Positions 29,774 through 38,145 of a DNA stretch of 64,000 nucleotides are shown one piece after another. The stretch is taken from NCBI RefSeq assembly GCF_018613855.1, contig NZ_JAGGPK010000012.1, positions 62,001-126,000 on the forward strand, given 5' to 3'. Below the pieces are notes generated by a model, which ran no database searches, had not been told where the DNA came from, and saw only the letters and a program-made list of their open reading frames with translations. The translations under genes and the position numbers were made by a program. Each line of letters begins with the position of its first letter. Position 1 is the stretch's first letter. Source of the DNA: Arthrobacter sp. ISL-30 (lineage in GTDB: Bacteria; Actinomycetota; Actinomycetes; Actinomycetales; Micrococcaceae).

Positions 29774-31054
29774 CTAGAAGTGGGTCAGGCAATGGGGCGC
29801 CCTTTCGGCCGCGAACATCAGCCTGGCCCGGAGCGCAGCCCCGCGTTCCTGCTCGACAATCCTTCCCGCTGCAGCGAGGGTGGTGGGGTCCACCGCCCCG
29901 AGGTAGATCGATGACAACGCCGACACGTCCAGTACAAGATCGGCACTCTCGGAGCCCGCGGACTTAACAACGGCGGATCCCCCGCGGGCCTCCAGAGCGA
30001 AAGTTCCCGCCGCCAGGCCCAGCTCGTCCTGGACCTGAAGGACCAGCCGTCCATCGAACGGGTAATGCCGGGCTTCGAGGGCTTTCCGGACATCGAGGAT
30101 GCGCAGCCAGAGCATGTCCCGGGCATTTGAGGAATCCACGCACCGGGGATCCTCCAACGCCCACACCAGCGGATTGTCCACCGGTGCCTCGTCCCAGGAA
30201 ACCCGCTCCACGAGGTCGATGGCTCCAAGGAACTGCCACAGCTCGAGGTAGGCGTCGTGGGTACCGGCAACCAGGTCCACGATCTTCATGGTGTAGGGCT
30301 TGGCGTCCCAGCCGAGGAACTTGTAGGAAACGTAGCCGTCAACGTCTCCCCCAGGCCCATAATGCAGGGCGACCTTGACGGCGTCGTCCTCCTTGCCGTC
30401 CCCGCCCAGCTCTCCCGAGGCATGCTGCCGGTAGTATTCCTGCCTGTCGATCGATCCGGGCGTGTTCCGCTGCACCTTGGAAAAGACCTGCGGCGCAAGG
30501 TCCAGGAGTACCTTTCGTGGGGCGACTTCCACCGTCCCGACCGGCTCATGGCGCAGGCGGAAGCGCGGGCCGGTATCCACCCTGATGCTGCATTCGAAAC
30601 TTGCCACCCCGTAACCGAAGCGGCCATAGATCGAACCCTCTGACGCCGTGAGCGCTGTCATCGCCAGGCCCTCGTCCCGGGCCATCTCAAGGTCGGCTGT
30701 CATCATGCGCCGTAGCAGTCCACGCCGGCGATGGGATGTCCGAACGGTCACTGCTGTCACCAGCCGGGTTTCCAGCTGGCGGCCGAAGCCGATGTTCAGG
30801 TCCTTCCGCATCGTTCCGAAGGTCGCGACGGGAACGTCGGGCGGCAGCGATAGCACCGGCACGTCGCCGGCCTGGTAGGCGCCGGTCAGGACCCGGTCGT
30901 CCACCCGGTTCATGTCCAGGATCCTCTCGACACGCTCCGGGCTCCGCTGCTCTTCATGGAAGCCGAAGCTCACCGCGCCTACCCACTTTTCGGCGTCGGC
31001 GTAGTTCGGCTCCCCCTTGGCCGGCACGCGAAAGCGCCGGATCTCGTACTCCAC
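29774..31054 (-). CDS. Eis-like GNAT acetyltransferase
   Basis: The 426-residue protein matches the Eis architecture. An N-terminal GNAT domain carries VTAVTVRTSHRRRGLLRRMM, the acetyl-CoA site, and is followed by a second GNAT-like region and a C-terminal SCP2-like domain (FDGRLVLQVQDELGLAAGTF). It ends in ...CLTHF; in Eis the terminal Phe carboxylate acts in catalysis, and that is conserved here. In mycobacteria Eis acetylates aminoglycosides and proteins; the substrate here is unknown. It begins just after the polA stop, on the same strand, so co-transcription is likely. Confidence 0.92.
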   Translation of the reverse strand: MEYEIRRFRVPAKGEPNYADAEKWVGAVSFGFHEEQRSPERVERILDMNRVDDRVLTGAYQAGDVPVLSLPPDVPVATFGTMRKDLNIGFGRQLETRLVTAVTVRTSHRRRGLLRRMMTADLEMARDEGLAMTALTASEGSIYGRFGYGVASFECSIRVDTGPRFRLRHEPVGTVEVAPRKVLLDLAPQVFSKVQRNTPGSIDRQEYYRQHASGELGGDGKEDDAVKVALHYGPGGDVDGYVSYKFLGWDAKPYTMKIVDLVAGTHDAYLELWQFLGAIDLVERVSWDEAPVDNPLVWALEDPRCVDSSNARDMLWLRILDVRKALEARHYPFDGRLVLQVQDELGLAAGTFALEARGGSAVVKSAGSESADLVLDVSALSSIYLGAVDPTTLAAAGRIVEQERGAALRARLMFAAERAPHCLTHF

Positions 31055-31055
31055 C

Positions 31056-33896
31056 TCAGTGCCCGGCGTCGTACCAGCTGGATCCGACGCCGATCTGCAC
31101 GTCGAGCGGAACGCTCAGCTGCGCAGCGGACCCCATCTGGGTCGCGACGAGCTCCGTCACCGCCTCGCGTTCTCCGGGAGCAACCTCGAGCACGAGTTCG
31201 TCATGGACCTGCAGGAGCATGCGGGACGTGAGTCCGCGTGCTGCGAGCTCCGACGAAACGCCCAGCATGGCGCGTTTGATGATGTCGGCGGCCGAACCCT
31301 GGATGGGCGAGTTCAGGGCGATGCGCTCCGCGTTTTCGCGCGCCTGCCGGTCTGTGCTGGTGAGGTCCGGGAGGTAGCGGCGGCGGCCTTCGATGGTGGA
31401 GGTGTAGCCATCCATCCGGGCCTGCTCGACGACGCCGCGCAGGTAGTCGCGGACCGCACCAAACCGCTCGAAGTACTGCTTCATGAGGGTCCGTGCCTCG
31501 TCTACCGAGATCTCCAACTGCTTGGAGAGGCCGAATGACGTCAGGCCATAGGCGAGACCGTAGGACATGGCCTTGACCTTCGAGCGCATGGCGCTGGTGA
31601 CGTGCTCGGGGGTTATGTTGAAGATGTGGGAGCCGACGTAACGGTGGAGGTCCTCGCCTTCCCGGTACGCCTGAATCAGGCCCTCGTCACCGGAGAGGTG
31701 GGCCATGATGCGCATTTCGATCTGCGAATAGTCCGCGGACAGGAGGCATTCATAGCCATCGCTGACCACGAAGATGCTCCGCACACGGCGGCCTTCCTCG
31801 CTGCGCACGGGGATATTCTGCAGATTCGGGTTGTTTGACGAGATACGACCCGTCGCCGCCACGTTCTGGGCGTAGGTGGTGTGGATGCGACCATCTTCGG
31901 CTACCGACTTCTTCAGCGTCTCCAGCATCTGGCTCAGCTTTGCCGATTCACGGTGGGCCATGAGCTGCACCAGGAATTCATGCCCGGTCTTCTCCAGCAG
32001 CGCCTTTAGGGAGGCGGCGTCCGTGGTGTAGCCGGACTTGATTTTCTTGGTCTTGGGCAGGCCGAGCTCGTCGAAGAGGACCGTCTGGAGCTGCTTGGGC
32101 GAGCCCAGGTTGACCTCGTGGCCGATCGCGGCGAAGGCCTGCTCCTGGGCGTTGTCGATCACCTTCGCCAGGTCGGCCAGCTGCTCGTTCATCCGTTCCA
32201 TGGAAATGGAGATTCCCGCGGTTTCCATCTGGGCCAGGACACGCGATACCGGCAGTTCCAGCGTTGCGAGGAGGGCCTCGGCCTTGCGGTCAACGAGCTC
32301 CTTCTCGAAGTGCCTGCTCAGTTCCTGCACGACGGCGGCCTCCCGGACGAGTGCCGCGGCAGCGGCGCCGTCAGATGGCTCGCCGAATTCGAGTTCCAGC
32401 TGGCCGGTGGTGGCGGCCGTGGGCTCGTGGGAGATCTGCAGGTGGTGCTGGGCCAGCTCGCGCAGGTCGTAGCTGCGACGGTCGGGCTCGATGAGGTAGC
32501 CGGAGATCGACGTGTCATCCACCACCCCCTCGAGCGTGAGGCCCCGGTTGCCGAGGGCCTTGAGCGCGTCCTTGTAGCCGTGCATCACCTTGGGCGCTTC
32601 GGGGTCCTGCAGCCAGCGGCCAATCGCGGCCTCGGCATCCTGGTCCAGGGCGGCAAGATCGACGAATGCGGCGCCGTTGTCGCTCACTAGCGCCAGCGCG
32701 GAGGCGTCCTCCCCGATCCTGCCGGGAACCAGCTGGACAGCAAGGGAGGTCCGCCGACCGGTGCCGGCGGCGAGGAACGCTTCCAGTTCCGCGGCGTCGG
32801 CCGGCACCGTGAATTCCGGAGCTTCGATAGTTGCAGGAGGCGCGCCCGCAGTGTCTTCTCCGTACAGCTCAAAAAGCCGGGTGCGGATGGTCTTGAATTC
32901 GAGGGAATCGAAGAGCTGCTCGATAGCGACGCGATCCGGGCGCGGCTCCGCGAGTTCGTCAAGGGTCACCGGCAGTTCAAGGTCAGTGTGGAGCCTGTTG
33001 AGCTTCCTGTTGCGCTTGACCGCGTCCACATTGGCACGGAGCGCGTCGCCCACCTTCCCGCCGATCGAGTCCACGTTCTCCAGCACGCCTTCCAGCCCGC
33101 CGTAGAGGCTGATCCATTTGGCTGCCGTCTTGGGCCCGACGCCGGGAATACCGGGGAGATTGTCCGCGGACTCCCCCACCAGCGCCGCAAGGTCTGAATA
33201 CTGCGCGGGCGTGACAAAGTACTTTTCCTGAACGGCTTTGGCGTCCAGGCGAGGGATATCGCTGACGCCCTTCCTGGGGTAGAGCACAAACACGTTGTCC
33301 GTGATGAGCTGGAACGCGTCGCGGTCACCCGTGACCAGCAGGACCTCGTATCCCGCTTTTTCGCCCATGGCGGCGAGCGTGGCCAGGATGTCATCTGCCT
33401 CATAGCCGGGCATCTTGATGGTCTTGATGCCCCAAGCGCCCATCATCTGGTCGATGAGGTCGATCTGGCCACTCATCTCGCGGGGAGTTTCGTTGCGGCC
33501 GCCTTTGTACTCGCTGTACTCAGCCTTGCGGTGCGTGGTGTCGTCCGACACGTCGAAAGCGACGGCGATGTGGGTGGGCTTCTGATCCTTGATCAGGTTG
33601 ATGAGCATGGACGTGAATCCGTGGATCGCATTGGTGTGCTGGCCATTGGAGAGGGAAAACTTATCCGCTGGCAGGGCAAAGAAGGCCCGGAAAGCCATGG
33701 AGTGGCCGTCCAGGACCAGGAGCCGCGGGCGGCCGCCACCGATGGTGGACTTCCCGCTTGAAACCGAGGGGCTTTCAGCGACTGACGCGCGTTCCTTGAC
33801 GGCGGGTGGTGCTGGGTCGGCTGACGGGGACGGTGCCGTGATGGTGGCAGTTGCTGTAGTCGCTGGAACAGAGTCCGGTTTGGTTGTTTCGCTCAC
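31056..33896 (-). CDS. polA: DNA polymerase I
   Basis: DNA polymerase I fills gaps and removes primers. I take the GTG at 33896 (946 residues), because upstream ATGs at 33917 and 33932 would overlap the divergent thioesterase start; the choice is uncertain. After a low-complexity Thr/Pro/Ala head (about 50 residues) comes the 5'-3' exonuclease (LLVLDGHSMAFRAFFAL, MPGYEADDILATLA, LPGIPGVGPKTAAKWI). The middle domain lacks a visible DxE motif, so proofreading is probably lost, as in other actinobacterial PolA. The polymerase domain has LLSADYSQIEMRIMAHLSGD, GLAYGLTSFGLS and LLQVHDELVLEV. Confidence 0.97.
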   Translation of the reverse strand: MSETTKPDSVPATTATATITAPSPSADPAPPAVKERASVAESPSVSSGKSTIGGGRPRLLVLDGHSMAFRAFFALPADKFSLSNGQHTNAIHGFTSMLINLIKDQKPTHIAVAFDVSDDTTHRKAEYSEYKGGRNETPREMSGQIDLIDQMMGAWGIKTIKMPGYEADDILATLAAMGEKAGYEVLLVTGDRDAFQLITDNVFVLYPRKGVSDIPRLDAKAVQEKYFVTPAQYSDLAALVGESADNLPGIPGVGPKTAAKWISLYGGLEGVLENVDSIGGKVGDALRANVDAVKRNRKLNRLHTDLELPVTLDELAEPRPDRVAIEQLFDSLEFKTIRTRLFELYGEDTAGAPPATIEAPEFTVPADAAELEAFLAAGTGRRTSLAVQLVPGRIGEDASALALVSDNGAAFVDLAALDQDAEAAIGRWLQDPEAPKVMHGYKDALKALGNRGLTLEGVVDDTSISGYLIEPDRRSYDLRELAQHHLQISHEPTAATTGQLELEFGEPSDGAAAAALVREAAVVQELSRHFEKELVDRKAEALLATLELPVSRVLAQMETAGISISMERMNEQLADLAKVIDNAQEQAFAAIGHEVNLGSPKQLQTVLFDELGLPKTKKIKSGYTTDAASLKALLEKTGHEFLVQLMAHRESAKLSQMLETLKKSVAEDGRIHTTYAQNVAATGRISSNNPNLQNIPVRSEEGRRVRSIFVVSDGYECLLSADYSQIEMRIMAHLSGDEGLIQAYREGEDLHRYVGSHIFNITPEHVTSAMRSKVKAMSYGLAYGLTSFGLSKQLEISVDEARTLMKQYFERFGAVRDYLRGVVEQARMDGYTSTIEGRRRYLPDLTSTDRQARENAERIALNSPIQGSAADIIKRAMLGVSSELAARGLTSRMLLQVHDELVLEVAPGEREAVTELVATQMGSAAQLSVPLDVQIGVGSSWYDAGH

Positions 33897-33915
33897 AGGT
33901 GCCAGCCTAGTTGCC

Positions 33916-34383
33916 ATGGTGCACAATTTCACGCCCGGCCGCTTTACCAGCGAGCTCGTCGACGCCGGCGTACCCGAAGAATTTCACGGCTGGCTCTCAA
34001 GGCACGGAGTGGGGGCACTGGTGGTCAAAATGGGCATCAAGTTTATCGAGATGGGGGCCGAGAGGACTGTGGCAACCATGCCTGTTGAAGGCAACACCCA
34101 GGTTGCGGGGATCCTGCACGGCGGTGCCCACGTAGTCCTCGCCGAGACGCTGGGATCATTCGCCGCATCCCTGCATGCCGGACCCAAGCGCCACGTGGTA
34201 GGAATCGAAGTCGGCGCCACCCATCATCGTTCCGTTGCGGAAGGACTCGTGACCGGAACCTGCACTGCCATCCATTTGGGCGGCACCCTGGCCACGCATG
34301 AAATCGTCATGACTGACGAGCGGGGGCTCAGGCTGTCCACCGCCAGGATCACCAACATCATCCGGGACAACCGGGGTCACTGA
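33916..34383 (+). CDS. hotdog-fold thioesterase, PaaI / YbgC-related
   Basis: The 155-residue frame from the ATG at 33916 carries the hotdog signature VAGILHGGAHVVLAETLGS (HGGxxxxxE type), then GIEVGATHHRSVAEGLVTGTC. This resembles PaaI/MenI-type acyl-CoA thioesterases (1,4-dihydroxy-2-naphthoyl-CoA or phenylacetyl-CoA class). The actual acyl-CoA is unknown. Codons upstream of 33916 only read polA in another phase. It is divergent from polA with almost no intergenic space, and convergent with the RibD-like gene. Confidence 0.88.
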   Translation: MVHNFTPGRFTSELVDAGVPEEFHGWLSRHGVGALVVKMGIKFIEMGAERTVATMPVEGNTQVAGILHGGAHVVLAETLGSFAASLHAGPKRHVVGIEVGATHHRSVAEGLVTGTCTAIHLGGTLATHEIVMTDERGLRLSTARITNIIRDNRGH

Positions 34384-34395
34384 GCGCAGGCTTTC

Positions 34396-34409
34396 GGGGC
34401 GTTAGCCCC
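34396..34409. terminator. short GC hairpin between convergent genes
   Basis: GGGGC (34396-34400) and GCCCC (34405-34409) form a five-bp stem around GTTA, in the 26-base gap between the thioesterase and the RibD-like gene. It is small, but there is no other terminator candidate there. Confidence 0.4.
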
Positions 34410-34964
34410 TCAGCCAGTCTTTCGCTCGAAACTGTAACGGAGCTCAACCATGCCCTGCCCAACGGGACGCGAGGACAGAAGCTCCAGTGGCGGCGTCGGG
34501 CCGTTGCGCAAGGGCAGCAGCTGCTTTCCCTCGCCGAGCACCACGGGGACGATGGACACGATCAGTTCATCCAGCAGTCCGGCCGCGGCGAACTGGGCCA
34601 CGAGGTTACCGCCGCCTACCAGCCAGACGTTCCCGTCGCCGGCGTCGGCCTTCAGGTCCTCGGCGAATTCCCGCACGTCTCCCCGGACGAAAGTGATGTT
34701 GGAGTTCGGCGGCGCCGTGTACTCGTGGGCCGTGAAGACCCAGCATGGTGTGGCGGGATAGGGCCACTTGTCCGGCTCGTGTTCCAGGAGCCAGCGGTAA
34801 GTGGTTCCGCCCATCACAATGCACCGGACTCCGGCCATGAACGATTCATAGCTCTCGTTGACTCCCTCGCCGCCGTCGAACTGGAGCAGCCAGGCGAGAT
34901 CGTCGTCGGGAGTTGCGATGAAGCCGTCGATCGAGGATGCCACGTAGTACTGGAAAGCCGACAT
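34410..34964 (-). CDS. dihydrofolate reductase-like (RibD C-terminal domain) protein
   Basis: The 184-residue protein has the NADPH-binding fold of the RibD reductase family: YYVASSIDGFIATPDDDLAWL at the N-terminus, GVRCIVMGGTTYRWLL and GDGNVWLVGGGNLVAQFAAAGLLDELIVSIVPVVLGEG (in parts, residues 112-148). These stand-alone proteins (YyaP/YwjB-like) are probably oxidoreductases of unknown substrate; true folate or riboflavin roles are unproven. It is convergent with the thioesterase. Confidence 0.9.
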   Translation of the reverse strand: MSAFQYYVASSIDGFIATPDDDLAWLLQFDGGEGVNESYESFMAGVRCIVMGGTTYRWLLEHEPDKWPYPATPCWVFTAHEYTAPPNSNITFVRGDVREFAEDLKADAGDGNVWLVGGGNLVAQFAAAGLLDELIVSIVPVVLGEGKQLLPLRNGPTPPLELLSSRPVGQGMVELRYSFERKTG

Positions 34965-34996
34965 GATCAGAGCCTAGTCATGAGCCGGCGGGGATG

Positions 34997-35218
34997 CTAC
35001 CTGCTGAAGTAGGGGACGATCAGGTAGATGCCGAAGAGCACAGCGAGTCCACAGAAGCCGAAGCAGGCGTAGGCCAGGGAACGGACCCAGCGCGTGTTGT
35101 TGATCCGGACATCGCCGGCGATGGCCGTGAGGCGGACTCCCAGCGAGTAGAGCACCACAACCGTGAGGGCCGCAGCCAGGGTGGCCCCTGCGACAGTGAA
35201 CAGTTCCAACCACTTCAT
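34997..35218 (-). CDS. small two-helix membrane protein coupled to the phosphate transporter
   Basis: A 73-residue protein whose ATG overlaps the Pit stop (ATGA). Two hydrophobic helices are visible: about residues 5-29 (LFTVAGATLAAALTVVVLY) and 47-70 (LAYACFGFCGLAVLFGIYL). A short basic loop (DVRINNTRWVR) joins them. I do not recognise a family with certainty. Tight coupling to pit suggests an accessory or stabilising subunit of the transporter, which is an inference from position only. Confidence 0.8.
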   Translation of the reverse strand: MKWLELFTVAGATLAAALTVVVLYSLGVRLTAIAGDVRINNTRWVRSLAYACFGFCGLAVLFGIYLIVPYFSR

Positions 35219-36417
35219 TGCTGGAGATCCTTACGCTTGCTGGACTTGGCGGACTTCTTCTTGCGGAACCGCACGGCCTGGCCGGCTTCTTCGACCTCGA
35301 CGGCGTTGTGGTGGCCCACATGGGATTTACGGGAGTAACCGAACATAAACAGGACCGCCGCGGTTCCGACGATGGCCGCGATGATCACGCCGGCGGTACC
35401 AATATTGACGAGCCAGGCCGTCAGCGCGCCAACGACTGCCGCCGCAGGCAGGGTGAAAAGCCAGCCGACGGCGATCCGTCCGGCCGTCCCCCAGCGCACC
35501 GAGGTGCCCTTCCGGCCGAGGCCGGAGCCGATGACGGACCCGGAGGCCACCTGTGTGGTCGACAGCGCGAACCCAAGATGCGAAGAGGCGAGGATGGCCG
35601 AGGCGGTGCTGGTTTCGGCGGAGAATCCCTGGGCGGGCTTTACATCCGTCAGGCCCGAGCCCATGGTCCTGATAATGCGCCAGCCGCCGGCGTAGGTTCC
35701 CACGGCGATCGCGACCGCGCACGCCGCGATGACCCAGAACTGCGGCCCGGTACCCACGCCCTGGGTGCCGGCGGCGATCAGGACCAGGGTAATGATGCCC
35801 ATCGTCTTTTGCGCGTCGTTGGTGCCGTGTGCCAGCGCCACCAGGCTTGAGGTGAAGATCTGCCCTGTACGGAATCCTCCTCGCCGCTGCGTGAGCTTGT
35901 CGCCGGTCTCGGGGTCATGCCGCGACGTGAGGGCATAGGCAAGCCTGGTACAGAGGTACGCGACACCGCCGGCAACCACCGGGGCGAAGACCGCGGGGAT
36001 GATGACCTTCTGCAGGACGGTTTCGAAGTTAATTGAGTGCAGGCCGATTCCGGCAATTGCCGCACCGATCAGCCCGCCGAAGAGTGCGTGCGAGGAACTG
36101 GACGGCAGGCCCTTGAGCCAGGTGAACATATTCCACAGGATGGCTCCCATGAGGCCCGCGAAGATGATCTCGGGCGTGATGTGGATGCCCTCCGAGCCCT
36201 CACGGATCAGTCCGCCGGAAATGGTCTTGGCCACCTCCGTGGACAGGAACGCGCCCACCAGGTTCAACACAGCTGCAAGAGCGACTGCTGTCTTCGGCTT
36301 GATGGCTCCCGTGGCAATGGGCGTGGCCATCGCGTTCGCGGTGTCGTGGAAGCCGTTGGTGAAGTCAAAAAATAGGGCCAGCGCAATGACAAGCGCGACC
36401 ATGAAGGTGATTTCCAC
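35215..36417 (-). CDS. pit: inorganic phosphate transporter, PiT family
   Basis: A low-affinity phosphate (metal-phosphate) symporter of the membrane. In 400 residues about ten transmembrane segments are seen. The duplicated signature FFDFTNGFHDTANAMAT (near residue 17) and ALAHGTNDAQKTMGI (near 200) is characteristic of PiT. A basic C-terminal tail (RKKKSAKSSKRK) is cytoplasmic. The start is a GTG at 36417, with an ATG five codons later as an alternative. The 147-base upstream region holds a 7-bp inverted repeat that may be a regulatory site. Confidence 0.94.
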   Translation of the reverse strand: MEITFMVALVIALALFFDFTNGFHDTANAMATPIATGAIKPKTAVALAAVLNLVGAFLSTEVAKTISGGLIREGSEGIHITPEIIFAGLMGAILWNMFTWLKGLPSSSSHALFGGLIGAAIAGIGLHSINFETVLQKVIIPAVFAPVVAGGVAYLCTRLAYALTSRHDPETGDKLTQRRGGFRTGQIFTSSLVALAHGTNDAQKTMGIITLVLIAAGTQGVGTGPQFWVIAACAVAIAVGTYAGGWRIIRTMGSGLTDVKPAQGFSAETSTASAILASSHLGFALSTTQVASGSVIGSGLGRKGTSVRWGTAGRIAVGWLFTLPAAAVVGALTAWLVNIGTAGVIIAAIVGTAAVLFMFGYSRKSHVGHHNAVEVEEAGQAVRFRKKKSAKSSKRKDLQQ

Positions 36418-36486
36418 CTGTTGCCCAATCTGCAGAGTCGACGTTCAGCAGTTCCACTTCCCCGTGCCTGCCCAGGAGAAAATTCA

Positions 36487-36512
36487 GCAAGTGTTTGCTT
36501 TGCTGCACTTGC
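36487..36512. promoter_or_regulatory. inverted repeat upstream of pit
   Basis: GCAAGTG (36487-36493) and CACTTGC (36506-36512) are exact reverse complements 12 bases apart, about 70 bases before the pit start. It could be an operator or a leader hairpin; no known box is recognised. Confidence 0.35.
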
Positions 36513-36564
36513 GCTTTTTGCCCGGGCATGGCTGAAACCTTATAGATCCTACGTTGCAACGCCA

Positions 36565-37071
36565 TCATGGCAAAACAGCGGGCAGGAACCGGCGGATGGC
36601 TGCGATGTGCCTGCGGGAGAGCCCGCGTCGGGGATCCGGCGAGATCAGCAGCATGCGGTTGTGGAGGAACGATGCCCAGGAGCGTGCGGCAGGTTCATAG
36701 TTGAGCTGGTCGTCCATCCAGACGATCCCCTGGGTGTCCGCTGATTCGATGTCGTGCTGCAGTGCTGCCAGCTTCCACCACCCCTCGTCGGACTGGTCCC
36801 GGCTGTAAAGCACCGGCCAATCCTCTCCGTGCAGTCCAATTGCCGGGCATAGGAATCTTGGGGCGAGTTCTTCCCAGCTCGTCAGCCAGACGAAGCGGGC
36901 CTCGGGGTGGCGGGAAAGGTCGTTGAGTTCGTCCACGAGCTCAATGGCATAGGCCACTTCCAGGAGGCCGGCGTCGGCCAGGCGCCATTCGCTGCCCCAG
37001 TCGGTGACGCCACTGGGTCCGAAGGGGCTCACGACGCCGTCGACGTCGAGATACAGCGACACCGCCGGCAT
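36565..37071 (-). CDS. HAD-domain protein (secondary-structure type, unknown substrate)
   Basis: The 168-residue protein begins SLYLDVDGVVSPFG with the DxD nucleophile pair of HAD enzymes. It continues with VWLTSWEELAPRF (motif II-like T/S) and GIVWMDDQLNYE (acidic motif IV). It is short, with no clear cap domain, and resembles the HAD_2-like hypothetical proteins common in actinobacteria. Substrate unknown. It lies 20 bases after the GntR regulator gene on the same strand and may be read with it. Confidence 0.8.
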   Translation of the reverse strand: MPAVSLYLDVDGVVSPFGPSGVTDWGSEWRLADAGLLEVAYAIELVDELNDLSRHPEARFVWLTSWEELAPRFLCPAIGLHGEDWPVLYSRDQSDEGWWKLAALQHDIESADTQGIVWMDDQLNYEPAARSWASFLHNRMLLISPDPRRGLSRRHIAAIRRFLPAVLP

Positions 37072-37091
37072 CTCCGCTTCCTGTCCCTCCC

Positions 37092-37814
37092 TCAGCCATC
37101 AGCCTTGATCCTGGCGACGAACCTGAAACGGTCGCCTCGAAAAACGCTGCTGGTCCATTCCACAGGGATTCCCTCGGCATCCCTGACCAGGCGATGGACC
37201 ACGAGGAGGGGCGAGCCCATCTCCACACCGAGGAGACGCACCTCCTCAGGGCCGGCGAGCGCCGTTTCCACCGTGTCTTCGACGTCGAGCAGGCGGATTC
37301 CATAGCCTTCCTTGAGGGCCGTGTACAACGATCCCGCCTTCTCGAGCTTTGCCTTGAACCCGGGCAGCCTGCCCCGCAGGTGGGCTACCTCGTGGGCGAG
37401 TGGTTCGTCCTCGACGAGCCGGATACGTTCGAGCCTGTGCACGGGCGTTCCGGGCGGGACGGTGAGCTTCTCGGCCACTTCGTTATCCGCGGGCACCGTG
37501 GACAGGGCCAGGGTTTTCGCCGCCGGACGCAGGCCCTGCGCCCTGACGTCCTCGGAAAAGGAAGTCAACTGGCGGACGTGGGTGAGCTTTGGCGGTGCCA
37601 CGAACGTTCCGTGCCCTTGTATCCGTCCCAGCCTGCCTTCGGCAACGAGTTCACTGATGGCCTGGCGGACGGTGGTGCGCGACGTGCCATAACGATCGGC
37701 CAGCGCGCGCTCTGTGGGAATGAGGGTGCCGGGGGCCAGGTTTGCGATGAGCTCCACCAGATCGGTCTTGAGTACGTAGTACTTGGGCAGCGGGGCGACT
37801 GCTTCTGCGGACAT
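37092..37814 (-). CDS. GntR/HutC-family regulator with UTRA domain, DasR/NagR-like
   Basis: The ATG at 37814 (240 residues) follows AGGA at eight bases and gives the usual family length. The winged helix is at residues 15-75 (LAPGTLIPTERALADRYGTSR, TTVRQAISELVAEGRLGRIQGHGTFV split). A UTRA ligand domain follows (about 90-235, with PPGTPVHRLERIRLVEDEPLAHE). DasR, NagR and their relatives sense glucosamine-6-phosphate or N-acetylglucosamine-6-phosphate. The two TGGTCTAnnCCA-like operators in the divergent promoter and the adjacent aminosugar genes support that assignment. Confidence 0.88.
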   Translation of the reverse strand: MSAEAVAPLPKYYVLKTDLVELIANLAPGTLIPTERALADRYGTSRTTVRQAISELVAEGRLGRIQGHGTFVAPPKLTHVRQLTSFSEDVRAQGLRPAAKTLALSTVPADNEVAEKLTVPPGTPVHRLERIRLVEDEPLAHEVAHLRGRLPGFKAKLEKAGSLYTALKEGYGIRLLDVEDTVETALAGPEEVRLLGVEMGSPLLVVHRLVRDAEGIPVEWTSSVFRGDRFRFVARIKADG

Positions 37815-37841
37815 ATTGGAAATCCTACTTCTAGACAACCC

Positions 37842-37859
37842 GATTGGTCTATGCCAATC
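37842..37859. promoter_or_regulatory. DasR-like operator 1
   Basis: GATTGGTCTATGCCAATC is an inverted repeat with a near-match to the Streptomyces dre consensus ACTGGTCTAGACCACT (TGGTCTA-n-CCA). It lies 28 bases upstream of the regulator's start, in the divergent promoter. Confidence 0.8.
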
Positions 37860-37868
37860 TAGGACAGG

Positions 37869-37882
37869 TTGGTCTAAACCAA
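37869..37882. promoter_or_regulatory. DasR-like operator 2
   Basis: TTGGTCTAAACCAA is a near-perfect palindrome of the same type as operator 1. The two centres are 25 bases apart, so a regulator dimer could sit on each, controlling both the regulator gene and the divergent aminosugar genes. Confidence 0.8.
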
Positions 37883-37917
37883 TTCAATCCCACCTCCCCA
37901 ACATCCAAGGGACGAAG

Positions 37918-38145
37918 ATGTCTATTTTCCAAGACCTGCGGCAGGCTCCACGGCTAGGGTTGATCGTCGGCGGCACCGCCGCAGCGATCGGCGTGATCTA
38001 CGGCACGAAGGGCCGGCAGCTTGAGGAGATCCAGCTCTACTGGGAGAACGGCGGCACCTGGCCGGACGCAGTCCGCCCGGATGCTGCCTCCGCCTCCGCC
38101 ACGTCCTCGGATGCTGGCCAACTGACGACGGCGGCACGTCGATGA
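37918..38145 (+). CDS. small protein of 75 residues at the head of the aminosugar operon
   Basis: The ATG at 37918 follows AAGGGACGAAG. The stop overlaps the kinase start as ATGA, so the frame is very likely translated. Residues 13-28 (LGLIVGGTAAAIGVIYG) form one hydrophobic helix. A polar segment KGRQLEEIQLYWENGGTW and an Ala/Ser-rich tail follow. I do not recognise a family. Its position directly after two DasR-like operators and its coupling to the kinase suggest a membrane-anchored accessory protein or a leader that couples translation (inference). Confidence 0.7.
   Translation: MSIFQDLRQAPRLGLIVGGTAAAIGVIYGTKGRQLEEIQLYWENGGTWPDAVRPDAASASATSSDAGQLTTAARR

Noticed and set aside
36421..36744. 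Plus-strand frame of 107 codons upstream of pit
   Set aside because: Antisense to the HAD gene end and the pit leader; no family match and no ribosome site.
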